From Brevundimonas sp. (lineage in GTDB: Bacteria; Pseudomonadota; Alphaproteobacteria; Caulobacterales; Caulobacteraceae): a stretch of 64,000 nucleotides of DNA. The position numbers and the translations under genes were made by a program. Every line of letters starts with the position of its first letter. The stretch's first letter is position 1. Below are positions 44,325 to 53,060 of this stretch, piece by piece. Where the stretch lies: assembly GCF_029945885.1 (NCBI RefSeq), contig NZ_JAQSDK010000035.1:56949-120948 (forward strand), in the 5' to 3' direction. Below the pieces are notes generated by a model. The model was not told the DNA's origin. It was given only the letters and a program-made list of their open reading frames with translations, and searched no databases.

Positions 44325-46946
44325 GTGTCGGACTTCGTGTCGTCCGCTCGCGAGTTGTCCATCTTGTCCTTTTTCCTTCGACTCAGCATCCTTTGTCTGG
44401 GACTGCTCCTGTTTCCCTCCGGCGCGGATGCGGCGGCGGCGGAAGGTCGAGCCAAGGGCGCGAGCCAGACGATGGCGCTCGCGGGTATCGTTGAGTCCCG
44501 CGCGTCCCAGACCGATTTCGCGGCCCTGGAACGGTTCGGTGCCGCGGCGCAGCAGATGGACAGTCGTGAGGGGCTGAACCGGCTCTACCATGTCACCTGG
44601 CTGTTCCAGACCCAGGCCGACTACGACAAGGCGAAGCTGTGGAACGACCGGCTGGCCGCAGCGGCCGCCCGCGAACACGATGCGCGCTATCAGATGGTTG
44701 CTCGCCTGAACGCCCTGGCCGCCCGCTACACCCAGGGCGACCTGACGGTGGTGCCCGAGATCGCCGGCATTCATGCCACGGAACTGGACTGGTTTACCCG
44801 GGCCCATGCCGCCCGCTTGCAGGCATTGGCGATGATCGATGAGGGCCAGACCGGCCAGGCCCTCAGAATCCTGACCGATGCCGAGTCGGCCATTCCGATG
44901 AGCGGCCCCCAGGTCGACACGGCCCGGGCGGGAATCTGGGAAGTGGTCGGCATCGGCCTGATGCAGATCCATGACTATGAGGGCAGTGCCGCTGCCTTCA
45001 ACCGTTTTGAGGTGGAGTTCACCAACCCCCTCTATCCCCGTCCCGATTTCGACAGTCTGTACAATCTGGCCAAGATGGCGTCGCAGAGCGGCGACTTTGC
45101 CGTCGCGGATCGACTGGCTGCGGCTCACCACCGGCTGTCGGAGCGCACGGGGATGCACAGTCTGCAGCTCTGGGACGTCAATCTCTGTGCCCGGATGGCC
45201 AATGACCGCGCCGAGCCGCGCGCGGTTCTGCGGTGTATCGCCCCGGTCGGTGCCGAGCTGGCTCAACCGACCGCGATGACGACAAACCTGCTGCGCTTGC
45301 GCGCGGTTGCCCGCGCCCAGACGGGAGACGCTGCGGGTGCCCGGCGCGATTTTGAAGTGGTTCGCCAGCTGGATGCTGCGGCCGGCGACAATGAGGCCCG
45401 TCGGACCGACCTGATGAATGCCGAGGCGGAGGTCCTGTTCGCCGAGGGGCGGACCCGCGAGGCCTTCCTCAAGCTGCGGCGGTTCAACCAGCAGGAAAAC
45501 ATGCTGCAGCTGCAGACCTTCAGCAGCGGCATCCATCAGGTCACCGGTGACCTGGAAGTCCAGCTGGCCGAGCGGCGCAAGGCCCTGACCTCGGCCAATG
45601 CCCTTGCGGCGGCCGATGCCCGGATGCTGTTGATCGGTCGCTATTTCATCGTCCTGGTCGTGATTCTCCTGGCGTCGCTGCTCGGGGTTTTGTTCTGGCA
45701 GATCAAACAGGCGCGCCGCCTGAAGGCGGCAACCCGGCTGGCCGATGAGGCCAATCGCTCCAAGAGTGAGTTTCTTGCCAATATGAGTCACGAGATCCGG
45801 ACCCCGCTGAACGGGGTGATCGGTATCAATGCGGCCCTGGCCCGAACCGAGCTCACGCCGGAGCAGGCCAAGATGGTCGATCTGATCGCGACCTCGGGCG
45901 AGACGCTGGAAACCCTGCTCACCGATGTGCTGGATTTGGCGCGGATTGAATCCGGTCATCTGGAGCTCAAGGCCGAGCCGTTCGACCTGGAAGACTGTCT
46001 GGAGAGTGTCGTGGCCCTGTTTGAGGCCGGGGCGCGGCTGAAGGCTCTCGATTTCAGCCTGGATGTCGCCCCGTCGGTGGCCGGTGCATTCGTCGGCGAT
46101 GTGGTGCGAATCCGGCAGGTTGTCAGCAATCTGCTGTCCAATGCGGTCAAATTCACCGGGCAGGGAAGCATCGTCCTGAAGGCGACGCGGGACGACGAGG
46201 GGCGGGTGGTCATCGCCGTCACCGACACCGGAATCGGCTTTGATGCGGACTTCAAGGCGCGTTTATTCCAGCGCTTCGAGCAGGCGGACGGCTCGATCAC
46301 ACGGCGATTCGGCGGCACGGGCCTGGGTCTGGCGATTTCGCGGGCGCTGGCCGAGGCCATGGACGGCACCCTTGAAGCTGACGCCGAGCCTGGCGTGGGG
46401 TCGACCTTCACCCTGACATTGAATCTGGCCCGCGCGCCCGATGCTGCCGTGGTCAAGGCCTCGAGCCCCGTTCGGGCACGGCCACAGGAGGCTGGTGCCC
46501 CGCGCGTGCTGCTGGCCGAGGACCACCCGATCAACCGTAAGGTTGTAGAGCTCCTGTTTGACGGGACCGGCGTTCTGTTGACCAGCGTCGAAAACGGGGC
46601 CGAGGCCGTGGCCCTGTACGAGACGGAGGCGTTCGACATGGTCCTGATGGATATGCAGATGCCGGTTATGGACGGACTGACCGCCATCCGGCTGATGCGC
46701 GGCCGCGAGCTGGCCGAGGGGATTCCGGCGACCCCGATCTATACCCTGAGTGCCAATGCCATGCCCGAACATGCCGAGGCTTCGCTGCAGGCGGGAGCCA
46801 ATGGTCATTTGACCAAGCCGATCGCCGCCGCCAGCCTGTTCGCAGCGCTCGAGGCCGCGCTGAGTTCAGCGGACGGGGCAGGGCGATCGGCGGAAGCGGA
46901 GGGCGAAACCGACATCGCCGAGGCTGTCCTGGCGGCGGCGGGGTGA
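44325..46946 (+). CDS. Membrane-bound hybrid histidine kinase with TPR-like sensor region
   Basis: 873 residues from GTG 44325. A signal-like N-terminus (FFLRLSILCLGLLLFPSGADA) leads to about 380 residues of helical repeats, probably periplasmic TPR-like, then one membrane helix (YFIVLVVILLASLLGVLFW), HisKA with phospho-His about 489 ([11 protein letters not shown]), the ATPase domain ([18 protein letters not shown]) and a receiver with phospho-Asp about 776 ([12 protein letters not shown]). Its kinase and receiver are closely similar to those of the soluble kinase at 28569. Ligand and partner are unknown. Confidence 0.9.
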   Translation: MSDFVSSARELSILSFFLRLSILCLGLLLFPSGADAAAAEGRAKGASQTMALAGIVESRASQTDFAALERFGAAAQQMDSREGLNRLYHVTWLFQTQADYDKAKLWNDRLAAAAAREHDARYQMVARLNALAARYTQGDLTVVPEIAGIHATELDWFTRAHAARLQALAMIDEGQTGQALRILTDAESAIPMSGPQVDTARAGIWEVVGIGLMQIHDYEGSAAAFNRFEVEFTNPLYPRPDFDSLYNLAKMASQSGDFAVADRLAAAHHRLSERTGMHSLQLWDVNLCARMANDRAEPRAVLRCIAPVGAELAQPTAMTTNLLRLRAVARAQTGDAAGARRDFEVVRQLDAAAGDNEARRTDLMNAEAEVLFAEGRTREAFLKLRRFNQQENMLQLQTFSSGIHQVTGDLEVQLAERRKALTSANALAAADARMLLIGRYFIVLVVILLASLLGVLFWQIKQARRLKAATRLADEANRSKSEFLANMSHEIRTPLNGVIGINAALARTELTPEQAKMVDLIATSGETLETLLTDVLDLARIESGHLELKAEPFDLEDCLESVVALFEAGARLKALDFSLDVAPSVAGAFVGDVVRIRQVVSNLLSNAVKFTGQGSIVLKATRDDEGRVVIAVTDTGIGFDADFKARLFQRFEQADGSITRRFGGTGLGLAISRALAEAMDGTLEADAEPGVGSTFTLTLNLARAPDAAVVKASSPVRARPQEAGAPRVLLAEDHPINRKVVELLFDGTGVLLTSVENGAEAVALYETEAFDMVLMDMQMPVMDGLTAIRLMRGRELAEGIPATPIYTLSANAMPEHAEASLQAGANGHLTKPIAAASLFAALEAALSSADGAGRSAEAEGETDIAEAVLAAAG

Positions 46947-47333
46947 GCGGTAAATTCTTGCGCCAGCCGACAGGCCGGATCGTCCGGACTCGTCGCAAAT
47001 TGCGATTTTTCCCCGTTTTGCGCGGGCAACTGCCAACCTGCTCCCCCGTGAGGGGAAAAGAGCCCCTGCGCACTTGACGCTCCGGTATGGGTTCTTCAAA
47101 GGAGCCTTACCGCTTCTTGAAACTAGCGGCCTCTCGCCTGAGAGTATGATATTCAAGGGCGCTTGACATCGTCACCGGAAGTCGCGAGGCAACCGGATGC
47201 GTAAGCAGGCGTTCCGTAGTCGACGGTCCAAGGACCGAGCCTGCGGGCGACATTTTCAATTGGGGTCGACCGCGCTCGTGGCGACGATCCTTTAGGCTTT
47301 CACGAGTCAGACCAAAGCAGGAACTGGCGAACT
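46947..47333. other. Intergenic region before exbB
   Basis: About 390 bp without a supported gene. It contains TTGACG near 47077 and TTGACA near 47164, either of which could be a -35 element for exbB-exbD-tonB, but no convincing -10 partner was identified. Several short self-complementary runs are present. Confidence 0.5.
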
Positions 47334-48236
47334 ATGCTCGATAGCAAAATGAAGAACACGCTTCTCGCTCTGGCCGGCGCCGCCGTGCTCATGGCGGGTT
47401 CGCCGGTCCTCGCGCAGGATGCGGTCCCAGCAACCCCAGCAACCGAGACCGCTCCGGCAGTCGACGCTGCGGCAACCCCGGCTCCCGAAGCCGCTGCCCC
47501 CGCCGCCGATCCGGAAACGGTCGCCGACGCTGTCAGCGGACACGGCGGCGGTGGCATCACCCCGATCTCCATGTTCATGGACGCGGGCATGGTGGTTAAG
47601 GTCGTGATGATCGGCCTGATCCTGGCCTCGGTCTTCTCCTGGACCCTGCTGCTGATCAAAATGTTTGAGTTCGGCGCGCTCGGCCGCACCACGGACCGCT
47701 TCCTTGAAGCCTTCCGCGGCGCTCGCACGATCGCCGACATGCGTCGCGTCGCCACCTCGGACGACTTCGACGGTAACCCGCTGGCCGATATGGCCGCCGC
47801 GGCCACCGAAGAAATCGAACTGTCGCGTCAGGCAGGCCTGAGCGTCACCGGTGAACACCGTGACTCGGCCATCCTCCGCGCCCAGACCGCCGTCCAGGCG
47901 GTCCAGGCCGGTCTCGCGGGTCGCCTCTCCGGCGGTCAGCAGTTCCTGGCCTCCGTCGGTTCGACCGGCCCGTTCGTGGGTCTGTTCGGTACCGTTTACG
48001 GGATCATGAACTCCTTCATCGGCATCGCCGAGTCCAACACCACCAACCTGGCGGTCGTGGCTCCCGGTATCGCCGAGGCCCTGCTCGCAACCGGTATCGG
48101 CCTGTTCGCCGCTATCCCGGCCGTGATCTTCTATAACTACTTCAACACCCGCATCTCGGCCTACGGCACGCGATCGGACGGCTTCAACGCTGAACTGATC
48201 AACGGCATCTCGCGTCAACTCGACAAGGGGGCGTAA
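47334..48236 (+). CDS. exbB: ExbB/TolQ-family proton channel of the TonB system
   Basis: 300 residues. A cleavable signal (LLALAGAAVLMAGSPVLAQD) and a Pro/Ala-rich periplasmic linker of about 45 residues precede three membrane helices (VVKVVMIGLILASVFSWTLL; GPFVGLFGTVYGIMNSFIGI; IAEALLATGIGLFAAIPAVI). The long exported N-terminus is the form seen in alphaproteobacteria. With ExbD it uses the proton gradient to drive TonB. First gene of exbB-exbD-tonB. Confidence 0.95.
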   Translation: MLDSKMKNTLLALAGAAVLMAGSPVLAQDAVPATPATETAPAVDAAATPAPEAAAPAADPETVADAVSGHGGGGITPISMFMDAGMVVKVVMIGLILASVFSWTLLLIKMFEFGALGRTTDRFLEAFRGARTIADMRRVATSDDFDGNPLADMAAAATEEIELSRQAGLSVTGEHRDSAILRAQTAVQAVQAGLAGRLSGGQQFLASVGSTGPFVGLFGTVYGIMNSFIGIAESNTTNLAVVAPGIAEALLATGIGLFAAIPAVIFYNYFNTRISAYGTRSDGFNAELINGISRQLDKGA

Positions 48237-48241
48237 GACGG

Positions 48242-48676
48242 ATGGCCGCCAAGCTTTCAGGTTCCGGCGGCGGGAAGTATCACGTCGAGGCGAACGCCGA
48301 CATCAACGTCACACCCTTCGTTGATATCATGCTCGTTCTCCTGATCATCTTCATGGTGGCGGCCCCGCTCGCCACCGTGTCGGTGCCGGTGACCCTTCCG
48401 CGAGCCGTCGCGCCTCCGGCGCAGAACCCGCCGAAGCCGGTGTTTATCTCGATCCAGAATGACGGCGATGTTTTCATCGGTGACTTCCGGACGAGCGTAG
48501 ACAGCCTCGGTGCGGACCTGACGGCCCAGATTGGCCGCCGGAACCCCGCCGAGGAACGGATATTCATCCGCGCAGACCAGCAGACGCGGTACGGTGACTT
48601 CATGCAGGTCATGAACGCTCTCCAGGACAACGGCTTCTACAGCGTTGCTCTGGTTGGCGAAGACCAATCATCCTAG
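48242..48676 (+). CDS. exbD: ExbD/TolR-family protein
   Basis: 144 residues. One N-terminal membrane helix with the key Asp (NVTPFVDIMLVLLIIFMVAA) and a periplasmic domain (ADQQTRYGDFMQVMNALQDNGF). Works with ExbB. Starts five bases after exbB. Confidence 0.95.
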   Translation: MAAKLSGSGGGKYHVEANADINVTPFVDIMLVLLIIFMVAAPLATVSVPVTLPRAVAPPAQNPPKPVFISIQNDGDVFIGDFRTSVDSLGADLTAQIGRRNPAEERIFIRADQQTRYGDFMQVMNALQDNGFYSVALVGEDQSS

Positions 48677-48691
48677 GGGTCGGTCGAGAGT

Positions 48692-49405
48692 ATGACAGCT
48701 GAAACCCACGAGCATCGCGATCCAATTCTGGATCCGCCGCGTAAGAAGAAAAAGGGCCTTTCCACGGGCGCGATCATCGGCATCACCATGTCGGTCATCG
48801 TTCACCTGCTGGCCGGTCTCTGGCTCTACAATGAGAAGTTCGTGTTGAAGGAATTCAACTACACCGACGACGCCGTCGATGTGGAACTGATCGAGCCTGC
48901 GCCTCCGCCTCCGCCGCCGCCGCCGCCGCCGCCGCCGCCTGACACGCCGCCCCCGCCCAAGCTTCAGGTGCGTGAGCCGCAAATCAACACCCAGGCTCCG
49001 CCGCCGCCGGTCACGCTGCCGATCGAGCCGACGAAGAAGGAAGACCGCGTCGAATATACGGGCCCGCCCGTTATCGTCCCCGGTCCGCCGCCTCCGCCGG
49101 CACCGCCTGCGCCGCCGCGTCCGGCCGTGATTACCAACCCGAGCTGGGCTCGCCAGCCTTCGGTTGAATATCCGAGCCGTGCCCAGCAGCGGAACATCGA
49201 GAGCGGCACAGTGGTCATCAGCTGTGCGGTTCAGCCGAACGGCGATGCGACTGACTGCCGGGTTCTGTCGGAAGATCCGCAAGGAGCCGGGTTCGGTTCT
49301 GCCGCGCTCTCCGGTATGCGCCGGGCACGACTGAACCCCCGACAGGTCGACGGCGCTGCCGTTGGCGCAAGGGTGCAGTACACCATGCGTTTCCGCCTCG
49401 AGTAG
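48692..49405 (+). CDS. tonB: Energy transducer TonB
   Basis: 237 residues. One membrane helix (AIIGITMSVIVHLLAGLWLY), a poly-proline span (residues about 70-145, including twelve Pro in a row, encoded by a CCG/CCT-rich repeat at 48900-48945) and a C-terminal TonB domain (GTVVISCAVQPNGDATDCRV; GSAALSGMRRARLNP). Transmits energy to outer-membrane TonB-dependent receptors. Third gene of the operon, followed by a strong terminator. Confidence 0.95.
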   Translation: MTAETHEHRDPILDPPRKKKKGLSTGAIIGITMSVIVHLLAGLWLYNEKFVLKEFNYTDDAVDVELIEPAPPPPPPPPPPPPPDTPPPPKLQVREPQINTQAPPPPVTLPIEPTKKEDRVEYTGPPVIVPGPPPPPAPPAPPRPAVITNPSWARQPSVEYPSRAQQRNIESGTVVISCAVQPNGDATDCRVLSEDPQGAGFGSAALSGMRRARLNPRQVDGAAVGARVQYTMRFRLE

Positions 49406-49429
49406 TCGGACACACAAACTCATCGGAAT

Positions 49430-49458
49430 CGCCCCGGAGTTCGCTCCGGGGCGTTTTT
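49430..49458 (+). terminator. Rho-independent terminator after tonB
   Basis: CGCCCCGGAG, TTCG tetraloop, CTCCGGGGCG, then TTTTT. Perfect 10-bp stem. Confidence 0.95.
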
Positions 49459-49533
49459 GTTTGCGCGGAGGCCGCAGGGGAGGGAGCCTCCCTTGCGGTT
49501 AAGCGTTACGGTGGACCTTTCCGGAGACCATCC

Positions 49534-50268
49534 ATGACCCTGACCCGCTTCGTCCTGCCTGTCGCCCTGGCCGCCCTGACCCTGGGCGGCTGTGCCTATA
49601 ACGAGACCCTGGGCCGCAACCAGCTGCTGATCGTCGATGATTCGACCCTGGCCCAGCAGGCGGATGCCGCCTGGGCCGAGGCCCTGCGCACCCAGCCGGT
49701 GTCGCGCGATGCTACGATGAACCAGCGGATCCGACGGGTCGGTGACCGGGTGGTCGGCGGGGCGCAGCTGGGCGACCGCAGCTGGGAATATGCGGTCTTC
49801 ATCAGCGACAGCCCCAATGCCTTCGTGCTGCCGTCCTACAAGATCGGTGTGACGACCGGCCTGCTGGCCCTGGTGAAGAACGACGACCAGCTGGCGACGG
49901 TGATCGGCCATGAGGTCGGCCACGTCGTGGCCCGCCACGGGGCCGAGCGCGCCTCCAGCAGTGCCCTGGGCGGTCTGATCCAGAGTGGCGTCGGCAGCTA
50001 TGGTGAGACGGCCGGCGGTGTGGCCGGGGTGATTACCCAGTATGGTTTCCTGCTGCGCTATTCGCGGCGCGACGAGCTGGAAGCGGACCGGCTGGGCGTC
50101 GACTATATGCAGGCCGCCGGTTACCGGCCGTCGGAGGCCATCGCCCTGTGGCGACTGATGGGCGAACAGCGCCAGACGGCGACACCGGAGTTCGCCTCGA
50201 CCCACCCGTCCGACGCCTCGCGGATCGCCGCGCTTGAGCAGTATATCGCCAGCCGCGGCTGGAACTGA
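49534..50268 (+). CDS. M48-family metalloprotease lipoprotein
   Basis: 244 residues. A lipoprotein signal (VALAALTLGGCAYN, lipobox Cys about 20) and the zinc motif HEVGHVVARH (from about 126), then ELEADRLGVDYM with the third ligand. It resembles LoiP/YcaL-type outer-membrane or periplasmic quality-control proteases. A weak direct transcript from its own promoter is expected, since the tonB terminator precedes it. Confidence 0.92.
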   Translation: MTLTRFVLPVALAALTLGGCAYNETLGRNQLLIVDDSTLAQQADAAWAEALRTQPVSRDATMNQRIRRVGDRVVGGAQLGDRSWEYAVFISDSPNAFVLPSYKIGVTTGLLALVKNDDQLATVIGHEVGHVVARHGAERASSSALGGLIQSGVGSYGETAGGVAGVITQYGFLLRYSRRDELEADRLGVDYMQAAGYRPSEAIALWRLMGEQRQTATPEFASTHPSDASRIAALEQYIASRGWN

Positions 50269-50348
50269 CCCCGCAGGGATATAAAACCGGCCCGGTCGCT
50301 TGATCGGGTCGGGAAGTCCCGATAGAGAACGCCCCTCGCGTCGATAGC

Positions 50349-50425
50349 GCCGCCTTAGCTCAGTTGGTTAGAGCGCCGGTTTGTGGAACCGGAGGTCCTC
50401 AGTTCAAGCCTGAGAGGCGGTACCA
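50349..50425 (+). tRNA. tRNA-His (anticodon GTG), with A73, U72 and no encoded G-1
   Basis: Acceptor GCCGCCT pairs with AGGCGGT with a G1-U72 wobble; the base before position 1 is C, and the discriminator is A followed by CCA. The anticodon arm CCGGT/ACCGG surrounds TTGTGGA. This matches the atypical histidine tRNA of Caulobacter-type alphaproteobacteria. Confidence 0.96.
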
Positions 50426-50457
50426 TCGCTGTAACGGACGGAGGGCAAGCCCCGGCC

Positions 50458-51246
50458 ATGACAGACGCGACTCCCGAATGGGATCCCCGACAGTACGGCC
50501 GGTTCGACGGCGAACGCGATCGCGCCGCCCTCGATCTGCTGCTGCGCCTGCCCGCGGGCCTGAACCCCGGTGAGATCTGGGATCTGGGCTGCGGCACGGG
50601 GCAACATGCGGCCCTGCTGCAGCGCCGCCATCCCGGGGCCCGGGTCCACGGACTGGACACCAGCGCAGCCATGCTGGGCGAGGCCCGGCAACGCAGCGAG
50701 ATCATCGACTGGGTCCAGGGCGATATCGCCGGCTGGAGCCCCGCCCGCCCTGCGGATCTGATCTTCTCCAATGCCGCCCTGCACTGGCTGCCGGACCACC
50801 GGGTCCTGCTGGCGCGTCTCCTTGAGGCCCTGGCAGCCGGCGGGGTGCTGGCGGTGCAGATGCCGATGGCCCACGGCACGCGCCATCACGGCCTGTTGCG
50901 GGCGGTGGCCGGGACCGGGCCGTGGGCCGGGGCGCTGGCCGCCGTGCCGCGGATGGCCGCCCTGATGCCGAACGAGGCCTATTATGACGTCCTGGCCCGC
51001 GAGGCGGCCGGGGTCGACATCTGGTCCACGACCTATCTTCACGCCCTGACCGGGCCCGACGCGGTTCTGGAATGGATGAAGGGCACGGCCCTGCGTCCGT
51101 ATCTGAGCGCACTCGCAGGCGATGCGCCTATGCGGGGGGCTTTCGTTTCGGCGCTGGGCGCGGCGCTTTGCGAGGCTTTCCCGCCGCGCCCCGACGGGGT
51201 GACCCTGCTGCCGTTTCCGCGTCTGTTTCTGGTGGCGCAGCGTTGA
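50458..51246 (+). CDS. tam: Trans-aconitate 2-methyltransferase-like SAM methyltransferase
   Basis: 262 residues from ATG 50458. SAM site IWDLGCGTGQHAALL, then VHGLDTSAAML, IFSNAALHWLPDH, and Tam-type DPRQYGRFDGER at the start and TTYLHALTGPDAVLEWMKGTA later. Tam methylates trans-aconitate to relieve aconitase inhibition. Its last 119 bases overlap the 3' end of the opposite-strand patatin gene. The ascription to trans-aconitate is by family similarity. Confidence 0.8.
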   Translation: MTDATPEWDPRQYGRFDGERDRAALDLLLRLPAGLNPGEIWDLGCGTGQHAALLQRRHPGARVHGLDTSAAMLGEARQRSEIIDWVQGDIAGWSPARPADLIFSNAALHWLPDHRVLLARLLEALAAGGVLAVQMPMAHGTRHHGLLRAVAGTGPWAGALAAVPRMAALMPNEAYYDVLAREAAGVDIWSTTYLHALTGPDAVLEWMKGTALRPYLSALAGDAPMRGAFVSALGAALCEAFPPRPDGVTLLPFPRLFLVAQR

Positions 51247-52972
51247 GGACGGCCTGACGCCGACGCAGATCGGTGACCGGCTTGTCCAGGGTGGCGAGGA
51301 CCTCGCGGGTGGCGTGATAGCCGGAGGCGATACCCGGATCGAACGCCTTCCAGTCGCGGATATCGACCCCTTCGGGCGTCGGCTGGATCAGCACATCGGT
51401 GGCCGCGCGTGATTGTTCCAGCTCGGAGTCCGTCGTCAGGGTCGCCGCCCGCATCAGGATCGAGACGATGGGCGGGCCACGTTTCCACGAGCCGGAGACG
51501 ATCATGTTCCAGATCGACTGGGGATGCTGGATGATGGCCGGGTCAACGCCGCGGGTGCGGGATACGTCGCAGCCGACGATGGGCCCGCCGGTCATCTGGC
51601 GCATGACGTCGGCCGGAAAATTCTTCAGCACAGCCCCGTCGACCAGCACCTGGCCGTTGATGACCACCGGCGGCATGACGCCGGGAATGGCGATGGTGGC
51701 CCGCATGGCCTGACGCATCAGGCCGCGCCGGTGAATTTCGATCCGGCCCGAGGTCAGGTTGGTCGAGACGGCGAAGAACGGGCGGACCAGGTCGGCCAGA
51801 TCGACCTCGCCATAGGCGTCCTTGAGCAGTTCGGCGACCTTGTGGGCCCGGGTCATGGCGACCAGGGGGAAGGTGATGTCGGACAGGGGGTCGCTATCGA
51901 CAAAGGCCTTGCGAATCCGTGCCTCCAGCTCCTCCTGGCACCAGCCCATCGCGGGGCCGGCGGCGACCACGGCCCCCATGGAGGAGCCGCCGACGAAATC
52001 GATCGGAACGCCGGCCTCATTCAGGGCCCGCAGCGCTCCGATATGGGCATAGGCCCGGGCCCCGCCGCCGGAAAAGACCACCCCGACCGCCGTGCCGGTG
52101 ATGACCCGGGCGATGCGGGCCGCATCGGCGGCGTCCCGCTCGATGACATGGAACCAGCGGCCGGGCTGGACCGTGTCCAGCCAGATGGCAGTATTGGCCG
52201 GCCGGCTCATGCGCGCGTCGCGCAGCAGGATCAGGTCGGTCCGCTGCTGGGCGTCCAGCACGCCCTTGTGGGGCAGGGGGTAGGCGGGCGGGGCCAGCAG
52301 GGTGTTGCCGACGATGAACAACCGGTCGACCTGGCGGGCGCACAGGGAGGCCCAGGCCCGTTCCTCGGACTCGGCGATATAGAGGACGAAGTCGTGGGCA
52401 TCCTCGACCCGCGAGAACCAGTCGGCGGCCGAGCTCAGGGCGGAACTGTCGATGATCTGGCAGGTAAAGCCCTGGCTGACGATGGCCGCCGCCACCTGTT
52501 CCACAAAGGCGCGGATCGGCTGATGCCGGGCGGCGATGAAGCCAAACACGCTGGGCTCGCCGCCGCCGGCGCTACGATCGCGGGCCCGCTGGATCATCAG
52601 CCGGGACAATTCGACCATCAGGTCCGGCTCGGTCCGGGCGGCCTCGAAAAAGGCCTCGCGCGGCAGGGCGACCATTTCGGAGTCGCGCAGGGCCACGACC
52701 CCGGCGGTGTGCGGCGTTCCCGCCAGCATGGCCATTTCGCCGACCGGCTCGCCCGGGCGGATGACGCCGACGAATTGGGCCGGGTGACCCTCCTCATGGC
52801 GGAAGACGCCGAGGCGGCCCGAGCGCAGCAGATACAGGACGTCCGACGGATCGCCCGCATTGAACAGGGGCTCGCCGCCGGTCAGGGCGAACCAGCTGGC
52901 ACGGGTGTTGCTGCCCCCGTCGAAGATACGGTGGAGGGCGTGTTCCAGCCGGTCGGATCGGGTGGGAGCCAT
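51128..52972 (-). CDS. Cyclic-nucleotide-binding and patatin-like phospholipase (NTE/RssA-like)
   Basis: 614 residues. An N-terminal cNMP-binding domain (LFNAGDPSDVLYLLRSGRLG; VIRPGEPVGEMAMLAGTPHTA) is followed by a middle domain of about 130 residues and a patatin domain with GGGARAYAHIGAL, the elbow GGSSMGAV and the catalytic Asp in LVDGAVLKNFP. Related to neuropathy-target-esterase-type proteins. The Lys/Pro-rich C-terminal tail is encoded by DNA shared with the convergent methyltransferase gene. Confidence 0.9.
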   Translation of the reverse strand: MAPTRSDRLEHALHRIFDGGSNTRASWFALTGGEPLFNAGDPSDVLYLLRSGRLGVFRHEEGHPAQFVGVIRPGEPVGEMAMLAGTPHTAGVVALRDSEMVALPREAFFEAARTEPDLMVELSRLMIQRARDRSAGGGEPSVFGFIAARHQPIRAFVEQVAAAIVSQGFTCQIIDSSALSSAADWFSRVEDAHDFVLYIAESEERAWASLCARQVDRLFIVGNTLLAPPAYPLPHKGVLDAQQRTDLILLRDARMSRPANTAIWLDTVQPGRWFHVIERDAADAARIARVITGTAVGVVFSGGGARAYAHIGALRALNEAGVPIDFVGGSSMGAVVAAGPAMGWCQEELEARIRKAFVDSDPLSDITFPLVAMTRAHKVAELLKDAYGEVDLADLVRPFFAVSTNLTSGRIEIHRRGLMRQAMRATIAIPGVMPPVVINGQVLVDGAVLKNFPADVMRQMTGGPIVGCDVSRTRGVDPAIIQHPQSIWNMIVSGSWKRGPPIVSILMRAATLTTDSELEQSRAATDVLIQPTPEGVDIRDWKAFDPGIASGYHATREVLATLDKPVTDLRRRQAVLNAAPPETDAETAAGSPRRGAAGKPRKAPRPAPKRKPPA

Positions 52973-53060
52973 GCCTGCAATTAGCGCCGATTCGCACTTG
53001 CCGCCGCTGCTTTTGCGGCGACGGCTTCCCCGGGGCGCGGAACCGACCTAAACCAGCCCC

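Noticed and set aside
44157-45959. 600-codon minus-strand frame opposite the hybrid kinase
   Set aside because: Antiparallel shadow caused by high GC; no domain; covers part of tRNA-Phe.
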